A DNA stretch of 64,000 nt from Paraburkholderia kururiensis (GTDB lineage: Bacteria; Pseudomonadota; Gammaproteobacteria; Burkholderiales; Burkholderiaceae): assembly GCF_034424375.1 (NCBI RefSeq), contig NZ_CP139965.1, positions 5,642,001 to 5,706,000 of the forward strand, in the 5' to 3' direction. A program made the position numbers and the translations under genes. Shown piece after piece: positions 25,474 through 34,236 of this stretch; the stretch's first letter is position 1, and each line of letters opens with the position of its first letter. Below the pieces are notes generated by a model that saw nothing but the letters and a program-made list of their open reading frames with translations, did no database searches and had not been told where the DNA came from.

Positions 25474-26178
25474 GGATCGAACTCCCCAATCTGGTTCGAA
25501 CGCGATTATAGAGGGCGAGGGGAGGGTGTCGCGGTCGACGTGCGCCCGACGACGCACAAATGGATACGGCCGCTCGCGTCCTTGCGGATCGAGCGGCCCG
25601 AACTGCGTATTGCCTGCTTGCGTCTACCTGCTACAACCGGAACCACAGACTGCAACTGCTTCGTGCAACAACAGCGTCAAATGCGCAAAACGGACTGCCT
25701 CAACCAACCACGTACAGCCAACCACGTACAGCCAACCACGTACAGCCAACCACGTACAGCCAACCACGTACAGCCAACCACGTACAGCCAACCACGTACA
25801 GCCAACCACATACAGCCAACCACATACAGCCAACCACCACAACCGACTGCAACTACCGAAACCCACCACAACGAGAAACAACTGAAAAACCCACTGCGTG
25901 TGACTGCAACTTCAAGACTGCTCGTGCTGCGACTGATATCAACGGTACTGGTCCACCACACCCCGGAGGGGAGCCGGGGATGGAGCCGATGTTCGCGCTC
26001 CATGGAAAACAGTGTAGGCGTTGCGCGTGCAATCCAATTGGTCGAAAGGGGCAACGTATGGCGCCTAATTTGGGCAATTGATCGAAGCGGGCGCAGCGGC
26101 GCTCAACCTTGGCGCACCCCGGCTCAGAACCCGGCCTGGACCCACGCCCTCGTGCAAACCCGAACCGTTGCCACCCGC
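25474..26178. other. 705-base non-coding spacer with C-rich, G-poor tract
   Basis: Open frames cross this region in several frames, but none has a signal, start site or codon pattern of a gene. From about 25625 to 25920 the plus strand is very rich in C and A and poor in G, and it contains a 14-bp minisatellite. C-rich, G-poor RNA is the hallmark of Rho utilisation sites, so a plus-strand Rho-dependent terminator is possible. No promoter or RNA gene was identified. Confidence 0.45.
25707..25832 (+). repeat. 14-bp minisatellite, nine units
   Basis: The unit ACCACGTACAGCCA is repeated nine times without interruption. The first seven units are identical and the last two carry one change (CGTACAG to CATACAG). 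Because 14 is not a multiple of three, all three plus frames read the same 14-residue periodic peptide, which explains why the tract stays open without being coding. Confidence 0.92.
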
Positions 26179-28182
26179 TCAAAGCTCGGCCGTCAGCCAT
26201 CCCTGACTGGCAATGCGGTTTCGGCCGAGGCGCTTCGCCCGATAGAGCGCTGCGTCCGCTGCGCCCACCAGCATGCGGACGGTGACGTCCGCGCCGCTTC
26301 TCGCCGCCGCCACGCCTACGCTCACCGTCACGGTCTGCCGGCTGCTCGCCGCGTGCGGAATGCGTTGCAGTTCGACGCCGCAGCGAATGCGTTCGGCAAT
26401 CTCGACGGCATCGTTGGGGTCGCTGTCGCCAAGGATGATTGCGAACTCCTCGCCGCCATAGCGCGCCGCGATGCCGGCCTGCGGCACCGCGGCCGCAATG
26501 GCGCTCGCCACGGCGCGCAGACAGTCGTCTCCGGCCTGATGACCGTAGGCGTCGTTGTAGGCTTTGAATTCGTCGATGTCCACGAGCAGCAGCACGATGC
26601 CTGCGTTCGCGTCCTGCGTGTCGACCGAAAACAGACTGCGCTTGAGTTCGATATCGAAATGGCGCCGGTTGTAGAGCCCCGAGAGTCCGTCGACATAGGC
26701 AAGGCGCTTGAGCTCGATCTGCTCGGCCTCCCGCCGCTGCTCTTCGAGGGTGCTGGCGTTGATGTCGCGCATGGTGAACGCGAGTGCGTCGAACGGCCGG
26801 TGCGGCAGCGTGAACGCGGGCGACAGCAGGCTCTGCACCCAGATGTGCGAGCCGTTCGCGCGTCGCGCGCGATAGCGGATCGCAACTTCGCCGCGGTCTC
26901 GCTGCACAGCTTCGATGGCGGACTCGACGGCGCCACGGTCGGCCGGGTGAACGAGGCCGAGCACGCCCGTGCCCATGAGCGCAGCGGGCAGGTAGCCCAG
27001 CTTCGACTGAACGCGCGGTGACACGTAAGTTACCGTGCCGTTCAGCGAGAGTTGCATAACCACGTCGTCGGCGTTTTCGGCCAGCGCGCGGTAGCGCTGC
27101 TCGCTTTCGCGCAACAGGTCGAGCAGCTTGCGGCGTTGCGCCTGGAGCGCATTGATCGGAAACGCCATGCCGAGCGCCGCGAGCACGAAGAGCTGCAGTG
27201 CAATGATGCGAGCATGATTCGACTCGTGATGCGGTTCGATCCACAGCGCCGCTTGGCCATGGAGGGTGAACGCCATCGCAATGGCGATCAACAGCAGCAC
27301 GCCGACGAACACGGCGCCAAGCTCGGCTTCGAATGCGAGCACGGCCACGGGCGGCAGCGCCCAGTACGTGAGGCGCCAGGTGCCCTGGCTGAATACGATC
27401 AGCGTGACGCCGGCGAGCAACGCCAGCAACGCGAGCGTGCGGTTGCGCCGCTCAGAGCGCCAGAGCGCCCTCAACTCGCCGGAAAAGAACACCAGCGCCG
27501 CAGGCGTGAAGATCGTCATGCCGAGGGCGTCGGCGACGACCCAGTCGCGAAACGAGGCGAACGGATGGGCACCGAACCGCACGTGAAGGAGCGACACCGC
27601 AACGGCCCCGGACACGGCGGGCGCAAGCACGACGGCGCCGGCCATGAACGCGAGGCATCGACGCGGCCGCGCCAGCTCAGCCGTGCTCGCCACGCGTGGC
27701 GCGAAGAGCAGGGCGATGAAGACCTCGATGATGTTGGCGGCGACGAACGAACACGACACGTAGAGGGAGTCGCCTTGCGTCAGGTCGGCGCCGAGAAAAC
27801 CCAGCGCGCCGCCTGTCAGCACGTAGAGCCGGCGCGTCTCCCGAGTCGTGAGGGCCTGCGCGAGCAATACGCCGTTAGCCGCCCAGATAGGCAGCACTTC
27901 GCCCGACACGGCGCGCACGGCACCGCTACCCAGACAGATCAGAAAGGCGAGTACGGCGGCCAGCGCGAATGCGCCAAGGCGCGTATCCAGCGCGGGATGA
28001 ACGGCCGCAGCGGCACGCGTAGCAGCGGGGCGCGCATCGTCCGCAGGATCGCGTGGCCCAAGCGGGACCGGCGGCACAGCGGCCGTGGCGACGTCCAGAA
28101 GATCGTATTGCGCGTCGGCGACTCGCCGGAGTTCATGCAGCATGCCTGTTCCCGATTCAGCGGTCGCGCTTGATTTGTCCAT
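26179..28182 (-). CDS. MASE1-PAS-GGDEF diguanylate cyclase
   Basis: A 667-residue membrane-bound c-di-GMP synthase. A hydrophilic lead is followed by a MASE1-type multi-span sensor (about 49-340, beginning FALAAVLAFLICLGSGAV and SGEVLPIWAANGVLL), a PAS domain (about 350-460, RYRALAENADDVVMQLSLNG) and a GGDEF domain (about 500-660). The active-site motif is RYGGEEF (574-580), consistent with activity. No RxxD inhibitory site is seen five residues before it, so product inhibition may be absent. The gene stands alone and transcribes toward the repeat region. Confidence 0.93.
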   Translation of the reverse strand: MDKSSATAESGTGMLHELRRVADAQYDLLDVATAAVPPVPLGPRDPADDARPAATRAAAAVHPALDTRLGAFALAAVLAFLICLGSGAVRAVSGEVLPIWAANGVLLAQALTTRETRRLYVLTGGALGFLGADLTQGDSLYVSCSFVAANIIEVFIALLFAPRVASTAELARPRRCLAFMAGAVVLAPAVSGAVAVSLLHVRFGAHPFASFRDWVVADALGMTIFTPAALVFFSGELRALWRSERRNRTLALLALLAGVTLIVFSQGTWRLTYWALPPVAVLAFEAELGAVFVGVLLLIAIAMAFTLHGQAALWIEPHHESNHARIIALQLFVLAALGMAFPINALQAQRRKLLDLLRESEQRYRALAENADDVVMQLSLNGTVTYVSPRVQSKLGYLPAALMGTGVLGLVHPADRGAVESAIEAVQRDRGEVAIRYRARRANGSHIWVQSLLSPAFTLPHRPFDALAFTMRDINASTLEEQRREAEQIELKRLAYVDGLSGLYNRRHFDIELKRSLFSVDTQDANAGIVLLLVDIDEFKAYNDAYGHQAGDDCLRAVASAIAAAVPQAGIAARYGGEEFAIILGDSDPNDAVEIAERIRCGVELQRIPHAASSRQTVTVSVGVAAARSGADVTVRMLVGAADAALYRAKRLGRNRIASQGWLTAEL

Positions 28183-28538
28183 ATTCTGTTCACGCTTTAA
28201 CCGATGTATACGGCATTCCTTACCGGTTATTTAGACTGACGAATAAGCCATGGCGAATCCGATGATGTAGAGGGAATGTCGAATCAGATTTGAGACGCGC
28301 CGATGGACGTTCGTCTTTACCGTGTTTGCCGTGCGCGCATGGAGGCATCGCGGCACTTTTACCGCTCGCGTGAGCGCATGACGACAGGCTTGCCCCGCGC
28401 GGCTGCGCGGCCGACGGGCAAGCGGCGGAGGCAACGGGTTTTGCTTGAGAATGAGGTTGTGTCGCCTGTACGATAGGGTGCTGCTGAAGTGCAGGTCGGG
28501 GCGCGGGTCGGCCGAAAAAATTCTGGCGAGTTCTCATC
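28183..28538. other. Divergent spacer between diguanylate cyclase and DUF1488 gene
   Basis: A 356-base region with no gene. It should carry both promoters. An inverted repeat GCTTGCCC/GGGCAAGC with a GC-rich interior lies at 28389-28423 and has no T-run. Nothing else could be assigned. Confidence 0.3.
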
Positions 28539-28811
28539 GTGGAAACCCTTGAACGTGAACCCGGCGTTTCGCCGGATGGACGCACTGTGGTCTTTTTCCT
28601 GTCGAGTCGAGGTCGCGACATCGAATGTGCCATTACGCGCGACGCACTCGAACAGCATTTCTGGGTACAACCAGGCGACAGCGAATTGCGCGTTCTCAAG
28701 GCATTTACCGATGGCCGCAAACGCATCGTCGCTGTCGCGGAGCGCAAGATGCTCACGCACCGGGGCGAGCGCGTGATGTTGACCGCCGCCGACTTCGGCG
28801 TGCGCAAATAG
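28539..28811 (+). CDS. DUF1488 family protein
   Basis: A 90-residue protein from a GTG start, with GGCGAG about nine bases upstream. The pattern GRTVVFFLSSRGRDIECAIT, ALEQHFWV, AFTDGRKRIVAVAERK matches the DUF1488 family, small proteins of unknown role common in Burkholderia. It is a single-gene unit that converges with the short minus-strand gene at 28848. Confidence 0.7.
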   Translation: METLEREPGVSPDGRTVVFFLSSRGRDIECAITRDALEQHFWVQPGDSELRVLKAFTDGRKRIVAVAERKMLTHRGERVMLTAADFGVRK

Positions 28812-28847
28812 TCAGCTCAACGTCCGCTCAATCGGTCATTTAATCGG

Positions 28848-29057
28848 CTATTGCGATTCGAGCGCGTTGCAGCGCGCCTGGGCGGTCTCGTCCGGGTACT
28901 GGTCGCGATACGCGTCGAAAATCTCTGCGCACAGTTGCGCAAGCGCCGCTACGTTGACGGCCTGATCCGCATGCTCGATTTCCCTCGCGCCCAGTATGTC
29001 GTCGAGGACCGGAGCAAGACGGCGCAGTCGCTGAAAGGTCGCGTCGTCGAGTTTCAT
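28848..29057 (-). CDS. Small hypothetical protein
   Basis: A 69-residue, mostly helical, acidic protein starting MKLDDATFQRLRRLAPVLDD. The ATG at 29057 is preceded by GGAGG at ideal spacing; the longer frame upstream is not protein-like. It has no membrane segment or known motif. The strong ribosome binding site is the main evidence that it is real. Confidence 0.6.
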   Translation of the reverse strand: MKLDDATFQRLRRLAPVLDDILGAREIEHADQAVNVAALAQLCAEIFDAYRDQYPDETAQARCNALESQ

Positions 29058-29537
29058 GGTGGACCTCCGGTAGGTGGCGCCGGAGCGGGGCAAGACATGC
29101 TGTGCTGCTGTGCCCGCCGGCGAGCTGTGGTGTTCGTTGCGGTGATGCACGCGCGGCGCATTTCAGCCATGCACCGCGACACTGCATCGAGACGGGCCAT
29201 CCGCTGGCGCCGTCGCCGCGCAAGCCAGGCCGTTCCGGTCCCGGAAGCGCTGATTCGACACGTCGCGCCGTGTGTTCGTCAGACGGCGCTGTCGCGCCGC
29301 ACAACGAAGCCTCTACGTCTTCGACTTCAATTCGCGCCCCGTTTATCACCCAGGCGGGTGGCCGGTTTGCGGGGCGCGATCCTGCCCGATGACGCGGCGG
29401 AGTCGATCCGACCCCCAGCTGGAAAGGCCTCGAAGCAACATTGAGCATACCCTGGATTGTGCGCTGCACACATACTTAATAATTGTTAAGAGGCGGGGAG
29501 AGGGGATACGCTTAGGTGACTTCCCGATGAGACGCTT
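29058..29537. other. 480-base spacer
   Basis: No convincing gene on either strand. A short palindrome CTTAA-TAATTG-TTAAG at 29475-29490, inside an AT-rich stretch, lies about 50 bases before the Uma2-like gene and may be an operator or part of its promoter. Confidence 0.3.
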
Positions 29538-30122
29538 ATGGGTACGCCTTCTCTTCTGGACCGCAACGGATTGCTGACTTGCTGGCGCCGGCTCGGCGCG
29601 GACGCGGGCTGGGCCGCGCCGGACGGCCATGAACGGTACGAAGTCGACGAAGCCGGCGAAGCCGTGATCCAGTCCCCACCGTCCGCACGGCGGCAGATCG
29701 TGCTTACGGACGCCTATTGCCAGCTCACCGAACAGATCGGCCATCTCGCCGTGATGTTGGCGGCAGTGACCACGCCTTCGTATGGCATCAGAATCGCCGA
29801 CGTGGTCTGGATGCCGTGCGAGAAATGGGAAACGTTCGACCGGGACGCGCCCGTGCCGTTCGTGCCCGACCTTTGCGTCGAAGTGCTGCTGGACCGCGAC
29901 CGGCGCGACGACGTGGAGCGCCTCCTGGCCGCTTATTTCGAGGGCGGATGCAGCGAGGCGATTCTCGTAGACGTGCACGGTCAGGTGCAGTTCTGGGGCC
30001 CGGGCGGGCGCCGGCCGGCTTCGGTATTCGGCATCGTGCTCGCCTTCGATCCTCTGTACTTCGCGCTTGCCCACGGGGCCGCCGCGGACCTTCCTGGCCG
30101 GGACGCACGTTTCGACCGTTGA
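29538..30122 (+). CDS. Uma2-like (DUF820) restriction-endonuclease-fold protein
   Basis: A 194-residue protein starting MGTPSLLDRNGLLTCWRRLG. The central region follows the Uma2 layout: YGIRIADVVWMP, then PVPFVPDLCVEVLLDRD, then a helix and EAILVDVHGQVQFWG. Uma2 proteins adopt a PD-(D/E)XK fold and are often numerous in genomes without known targets. The acidic residues of ADV and VEV are kept, but the usual Lys of the following helix is Arg (DDVERLLAAYFEGG), so nuclease activity is doubtful. It is a lone gene. Confidence 0.65.
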   Translation: MGTPSLLDRNGLLTCWRRLGADAGWAAPDGHERYEVDEAGEAVIQSPPSARRQIVLTDAYCQLTEQIGHLAVMLAAVTTPSYGIRIADVVWMPCEKWETFDRDAPVPFVPDLCVEVLLDRDRRDDVERLLAAYFEGGCSEAILVDVHGQVQFWGPGGRRPASVFGIVLAFDPLYFALAHGAAADLPGRDARFDR

Positions 30123-30352
30123 CGTGCTGACGTCGACACGCTGACACGCTCGCGCGACGGCATGGCGGCGAGGCGATCGCCGCAGCGTACGGTCGCGCGC
30201 TGCACCGGTCGCGCCGCGCTCCGCGACGCCGACCCGATCCACGTGCTCCACGCCATTCCGCGCTCAAGATTCCCCACCATCTGCCGATCACTCAAGGCAG
30301 ACAACGAGGCATTTGCCGCGCGCCGCAGTGTGCGTATGCCCACGGGAAGGGG

Positions 30353-31255
30353 ATGAAAACGACAATGGGTAACGGCTTTCCGGCCACCGCGGCACACTGG
30401 CTCGCAACCCTGCCGACGGACTTCCTCGCTTCGCTCACGACGGCCGGTGCCGTGCTCGGCGTCGCAATCGCGATCGAGGCGCGCGTCCCGCATGCGCGGG
30501 CGCCCTCGGCGAAGCACGCGTGGTTCAACGTGCGATACATGTTCGCCATGCTCGTGTTGCTGGCATTGCTGCGGCCCTTCGCGCTCGGCGTTGCGCTAGG
30601 CATTACACAGACACTGGGCGGCGGATGGGTGACGTTTCGCGAGGGAGCGGCGGGCTGGTGCGAAGCGTTTGCCGCGGTGCTGCTGACCACCGATCTGCTC
30701 GAATACCTCTTTCATCGCGCGCAGCATCGGTTCGCCGTGCTCTGGCGCATGCACGAGCTGCATCACAGCGCGACGCATTACGACGTCACGCTCGGCTACC
30801 GGCACTTCTGGCTGGAGCCGCTCATCAAGACGGCGTTGCTGTATCCGCTTGTCGGCATCGTCTTCAAGACACCGACAGGTGTGGGGATGGCAGTGGGCAT
30901 GGTGTTTCTCGTGAACCACCACGTGGCGCACATGAACCTGCGGTTTTCGCCGCGACGGTTCACTCTGCTCGTGAGCCATCCGCAGTATCACCGGCTGCAT
31001 CATTCGCGGCATGCCGCCGACTACAACCGCAATTTCTGTGACCTGCTGCCGCTGTGGGATGTGGTGTTCGGCACGCTGCACAGGCCGCGACCCGACGAGT
31101 TTGTCGAGATCGGTCTGGATTCGCATGCGGCGCCACGGAGCATCGGCGATGCGCTGCTATGGCCCTGGCGCCGTGAATCACGTGCGTCGTCTGCCGCATC
31201 TGGTCCGGCGGCAACGGCTGAAGCCGCCGTTTCGGGGCTTGCCGAGCGCCGTTAG
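30353..31255 (+). CDS. Fatty acid hydroxylase/sterol desaturase family protein
   Basis: A 300-residue integral membrane di-iron oxygenase. The histidine clusters are all present: HRAQH with HELHHS, HHVAH and HPQYHRLHHSRHA. About four membrane segments surround them. Such enzymes hydroxylate or desaturate lipids at the membrane. A second in-frame ATG at 30365 is slightly better spaced from GGAAGGGG, so the start may be four codons later. Its stop overlaps the stop of the convergent gene at 31252 by a few bases. The lipid substrate is unknown. Confidence 0.87.
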   Translation: MKTTMGNGFPATAAHWLATLPTDFLASLTTAGAVLGVAIAIEARVPHARAPSAKHAWFNVRYMFAMLVLLALLRPFALGVALGITQTLGGGWVTFREGAAGWCEAFAAVLLTTDLLEYLFHRAQHRFAVLWRMHELHHSATHYDVTLGYRHFWLEPLIKTALLYPLVGIVFKTPTGVGMAVGMVFLVNHHVAHMNLRFSPRRFTLLVSHPQYHRLHHSRHAADYNRNFCDLLPLWDVVFGTLHRPRPDEFVEIGLDSHAAPRSIGDALLWPWRRESRASSAASGPAATAEAAVSGLAERR

Positions 31256-31521
31256 CCGCGCTCGCCGGTATCGACGCCGGCCTGTGCCGCGCCTTCCAGG
31301 AAGCGTCGCGTTGCCTCGAACGACTGCAGCATCTGATCGGGCCACGGCGTTTGCAGCATGACGGCCTGGTGGTTTTCGAATGCGGCAGAGAGGAGCTTCG
31401 CGAGTTCGGGCGAGCGCAGATGCCGAAGCAGCACGCTGACCGCGATGGCGGTTGCCTGGCTTGCGCCGGCTGTTTGCAGTTCGGAAGTGGTGAGTGCGGC
31501 GAGCTGTTTGTTGATGTCCAT
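31252..31521 (-). CDS. Small hypothetical protein near PHB genes
   Basis: An 89-residue helical protein starting MDINKQLAALTTSELQTAGA, with GAAGG upstream of the ATG at 31521. It has no membrane segment; it contains SPELAKLLSAAFENHQAV and MLQSFEATRRFLEG. The latter resembles short phasin-type helices only loosely. It lies downstream of a small membrane-protein gene and phaB on the same strand. No function assigned. Confidence 0.6.
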   Translation of the reverse strand: MDINKQLAALTTSELQTAGASQATAIAVSVLLRHLRSPELAKLLSAAFENHQAVMLQTPWPDQMLQSFEATRRFLEGAAQAGVDTGERG

Positions 31522-31644
31522 ACGATTGCCTTCAGGTTTCGCTGCGCCGATCGGCCGGCGCAGCGGTCCCGATTTTGACACGGACCGGCAGAGCGGCCAC
31601 GCAGTGGTGCCCGGAGGCGTCGCCACAACGGCTCGCGACGGCGC

Positions 31645-31800
31645 TCAATGCCGCGAGTACCACCCGTGCCGCCGCACGTCGATCAGCCCGAGCCGGAGCT
31701 TCTTGCGCCGCCATTGCTCGAGGCGGTAGTGTCCCGCGACGAAGACCGCGGCCATGGCGAGCGCACACGATCCCACGACGATAGCCATCGTCTCGTTCAT
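31645..31800 (-). CDS. Small membrane protein (51 aa)
   Basis: Reading MNETMAIVVGSCALAMAAVF, then VAGHYRLEQWRRKKLRLGLI and ending WYSRH, this has one N-terminal membrane helix (about residues 5-23) and a basic cytoplasmic tail. GGAG lies about seven bases before the ATG. It sits 35 bases downstream of phaB on the same strand, so it is probably co-transcribed. Its role is unknown. Confidence 0.6.
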   Translation of the reverse strand: MNETMAIVVGSCALAMAAVFVAGHYRLEQWRRKKLRLGLIDVRRHGWYSRH

Positions 31801-31835
31801 TGCAGTTCTCCGTAGACGGTTTGGCGGACGCGCCG

Positions 31836-32579
31836 TTACTGGAGATACTGACCGCCGTTGATGGCGATGTTCGCGCCCGTCACGAACCCGGCCTCGCGCG
31901 AGCAGAGGTATGCGACGAGCGCCGCTACTTCGTCGGGGTCGCCGAGTCGGCCCACCGGAATCTGCGGGATGATCTTCGTTTCGCGGATCTCTTCAGGCAC
32001 GGCCATCACCATCTTCGTTGCGATGAAGCCCGGCGACACGGTATTCACCGTGACGCCTTTCTTCGCCACTTCGAGCGCCAACGCCTTCGTGAAGCCGTGC
32101 ATGCCGGCCTTCGCGGCCGCATAGTTGGTCTGCCCGAAGCCACCCTTGCTGCCGATGATCGACGAGATGTTGACGATGCGCCCCCAGCCGCGCTCGACCA
32201 TGCCGTCGCATACGGGCTTGGTCATGTTGAACACAGAATCCAGGTTGGTGCGCAGCACGGCGTCCCAGTTGACCTTGTCGAGCTTCTTGAAGCTCGCGTC
32301 GCGGGTGATGCCCGCGTTGTTGATCAGGATGTCCACCGGTCCCACTTCGCTCTGGATCTGCGCGACGCAGCGCGTGCACGAATCGAAGTCGGCCACGTCG
32401 ACCGGATAGGCGCGGAACTGCCGCCCTTGCGTTTCCATGCGAGCGAGCCACCCTGAGGCATCGGTGTTATTCGGAGAGCAGGTGACGACCACGGCGTAGC
32501 CCGCGTCGTGAAGCCGCGTGCTGATCGCTTCGCCAATACCGCCCATGCCGCCCGTCACTACGGCGATCTGCTTTGCCAT
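31836..32579 (-). CDS. phaB: Acetoacetyl-CoA reductase (PHB synthesis)
   Basis: A 247-residue short-chain dehydrogenase. The NADPH-binding glycine motif is TGGMGGIG (residues 9-16), NNAG follows strand four, and the catalytic Ser and YxxxK are in NISSIIGSKGGFGQTNYAAAKAG. TRDASFKKLDKVNWDAVL and the C-terminal VTGANIAINGGQYLQ are typical of PhaB. It reduces acetoacetyl-CoA to (R)-3-hydroxybutyryl-CoA for polyhydroxybutyrate. GGAGG lies before the ATG. A phasin gene precedes it on the same strand, separated by a terminator. No synthase or thiolase gene is in the window, so this is a secondary phaB locus or a split cluster. Confidence 0.93.
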   Translation of the reverse strand: MAKQIAVVTGGMGGIGEAISTRLHDAGYAVVVTCSPNNTDASGWLARMETQGRQFRAYPVDVADFDSCTRCVAQIQSEVGPVDILINNAGITRDASFKKLDKVNWDAVLRTNLDSVFNMTKPVCDGMVERGWGRIVNISSIIGSKGGFGQTNYAAAKAGMHGFTKALALEVAKKGVTVNTVSPGFIATKMVMAVPEEIRETKIIPQIPVGRLGDPDEVAALVAYLCSREAGFVTGANIAINGGQYLQ

Positions 32580-32732
32580 CGGTTTTTCCTCCAAAACGGC
32601 GGCACCGCGAGCATGGGCACGCGACACCGCCTTCGGCCAACACACGAATTCGCACCGGCGCGAGCAAAGCGCCGGTGCCCCGATATGCAATCAGCTTGAA
32701 ATAAGGAATCCTGTCTTTGCAGGACGAAACAA

Positions 32733-32760
32733 GAAGCACGGGCGTGAGCGCCCGTGCTTC
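32733..32760 (-). terminator. Strong hairpin terminator after the phasin gene
   Basis: A perfect 12-bp stem GAAGCACGGGCG/CGCCCGTGCTTC with a 4-base loop lies directly after the phasin stop. On the minus strand it is followed by TTGTTTCG. It probably insulates or attenuates expression of the downstream phaB gene. Confidence 0.75.
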
Positions 32761-32762
32761 GT

Positions 32763-33335
32763 TTAGCGCTTTGCCGTGCTGGCGGCGGCTTGCTCGGCGC
32801 TGCGCCGCGCAGCCTTCGAGGCCGCGGTGGTGAGCGCTTCGAGGTTGCTTTCGGTGACCTGCATGGCCTGTTTGCTGGCCTTCTGCAGCGTGTCGTAGAG
32901 CGTGGACGTGGTGCCGATGGCCGACTTCCATGCCGCGATGGCGGCTTCGGACCCCGCCGGCGCGCTCTTGCCCGCTTCTTCGACGAACGCCTGGAAGCGT
33001 CCGTTATAGCGCTCGTACTGCGCTTCCGCGATTTGCGCGAGCGAGGCCTGCGTGGCCGACGCGATGTCGAACACATGGCGGCCGTAGGTCATCGCTTTCT
33101 CGGTGAGCGGCGCGACGAGCGCGGCTTGCAGCGCGATCCATTCCTGCGGGTTGGCCGAGCACTCGACCGCCTTGAGCGCATTGCCCTGCGCGTCGGCGAG
33201 ATTCGATTTCGCCGCCTGCAGGTTCAGCGAGGCGAGTTTTTCCGCGCCTTCGAAGAGCGCGTTCGCGAACGCGAAGAACGCGTCGGCATTGGCTTTCTGT
33301 GCGGTGACGATCTGGTCCTGACCCGGTAGAGCCAT
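32763..33335 (-). CDS. phaP: Phasin family protein (PHB granule)
   Basis: A 190-residue amphipathic helical protein with phasin_2 layout: QKANADAFFAFANALFEGAEKLASLN, NPQEWIALQAALVAPLTEKAMTY (read in parts), and an Ala/Lys-rich C-terminal helix ending EQAAASTAKR. Phasins coat polyhydroxybutyrate granules and control their number and size. A purine-rich GAGGAG motif precedes the ATG. It is followed by a terminator and then phaB. No membrane segment is present, as expected for a granule-surface protein. Confidence 0.9.
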   Translation of the reverse strand: MALPGQDQIVTAQKANADAFFAFANALFEGAEKLASLNLQAAKSNLADAQGNALKAVECSANPQEWIALQAALVAPLTEKAMTYGRHVFDIASATQASLAQIAEAQYERYNGRFQAFVEEAGKSAPAGSEAAIAAWKSAIGTTSTLYDTLQKASKQAMQVTESNLEALTTAASKAARRSAEQAAASTAKR

Positions 33336-33533
33336 GATGAAACTCCTCTAGAGCCGGTGCCGCGCGAGCCGTTGACGATAGCGGCGCGCATGGCGACGGC
33401 GGGTGGCAATGTCGGGACGACGATGCACGGCATGCATGGACGTCACGAGCGATGAAAACTGATCGAACTTCGTGTACAGCAAGTCGGCTGCGGCGAGTCA
33501 GGGGCGGCGCAGCCGCGCGAGCGCCGCGCCTTC

Positions 33534-33731
33534 TCAATGAGAGCGGTCGAATGCCTTCAAGAAGGAATCGCCGTCGCTCGTCAGGCGGGCGCGACGTTGG
33601 CCGCAGGCCAGTTCTTCCAGCGAGACGAGCTGCCGTTCGAGCAGCGCGTCCAGTTCGGCGCGGCTGAAATCGACCTGGTCCGGCGCCTCTTTAACCAGCA
33701 TCAAAGTGGCGAATTCATGTGGACTCAGCAT
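33534..33731 (-). CDS. Small conserved hypothetical protein
   Basis: A 65-residue soluble protein, MLSPHEFATLMLVKEAPDQV onward, with GGAGA upstream of the ATG. It looks like a short winged-helix-like segment: ELDALLERQLVSLEEL, then RRARLTSDGDSFLKAF, which resembles the end of a DNA-binding wing. It lies upstream of the phasin gene on the same strand with a 198-base gap. A regulatory role is only a guess. Confidence 0.6.
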   Translation of the reverse strand: MLSPHEFATLMLVKEAPDQVDFSRAELDALLERQLVSLEELACGQRRARLTSDGDSFLKAFDRSH

Positions 33732-34236
33732 TGCGTCTCCAGTGTCGGGTGTGCCGGGTTTGGCTTTCCCAGGCAGGAATTACCTGAAAACCAATGGGGC
33801 AGGAAAAATCGGCTAATTCCAGTAAATCGGCGTATCTCGGCAACGGGAGTGCCATGATAACCGCACAATTTTGGAATGCAATATCGGCGGTACATTTTCT
33901 TGCATCGGGACAAATGGCGCCGTATTAATCGAACGAGCGTACACCCGTGCCGCAAGGGCACGTCGGGCGTAGGCGTCCGACGACGCTCGGCGCCCCCGCG
34001 ATTATGTATGACGAATTCAATTCAAATGGAATAATAGTACTTTATCGCGCGGAAAATGCTGCCGGGCGGGGTTTTAATGTAGGGCTGAATTGAGTAACTT
34101 TTATTACATCGATGCGGAGTTTTCTCGCGACCGATTACGCATATCCTCATATGCGGGCATTCGCTCGTTTGCAGAATTTCTGTTCGCTTTTACGGCTGGA
34201 AAGGGACGCGCAAGGCGCAACGGCTTCGCTGCCCCT
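33732..34236. other. 505-base AT-rich spacer
   Basis: No gene was found. The stretch is clearly AT-richer than its surroundings, especially 34015-34130, and it lies after the stop of the helicase gene and upstream of the small gene ending at 33534. It probably contains the promoter of the latter. No terminator hairpin with a T-run was found after the helicase gene. Confidence 0.3.

Noticed and set aside
25707..25832. Possible CRISPR array
   Set aside because: The 14-bp units follow each other directly with no spacers and no cas gene nearby.
25339..27021. Long plus-strand open frame through the 14-bp repeat region
   Set aside because: It stays open because of low complexity and because it is antisense to the GGDEF gene; no signal, start site or domain is visible.
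28851..29444. 197-codon plus-strand open frame
   Set aside because: Antisense to the short gene at 28848-29057 and then without protein-like composition.
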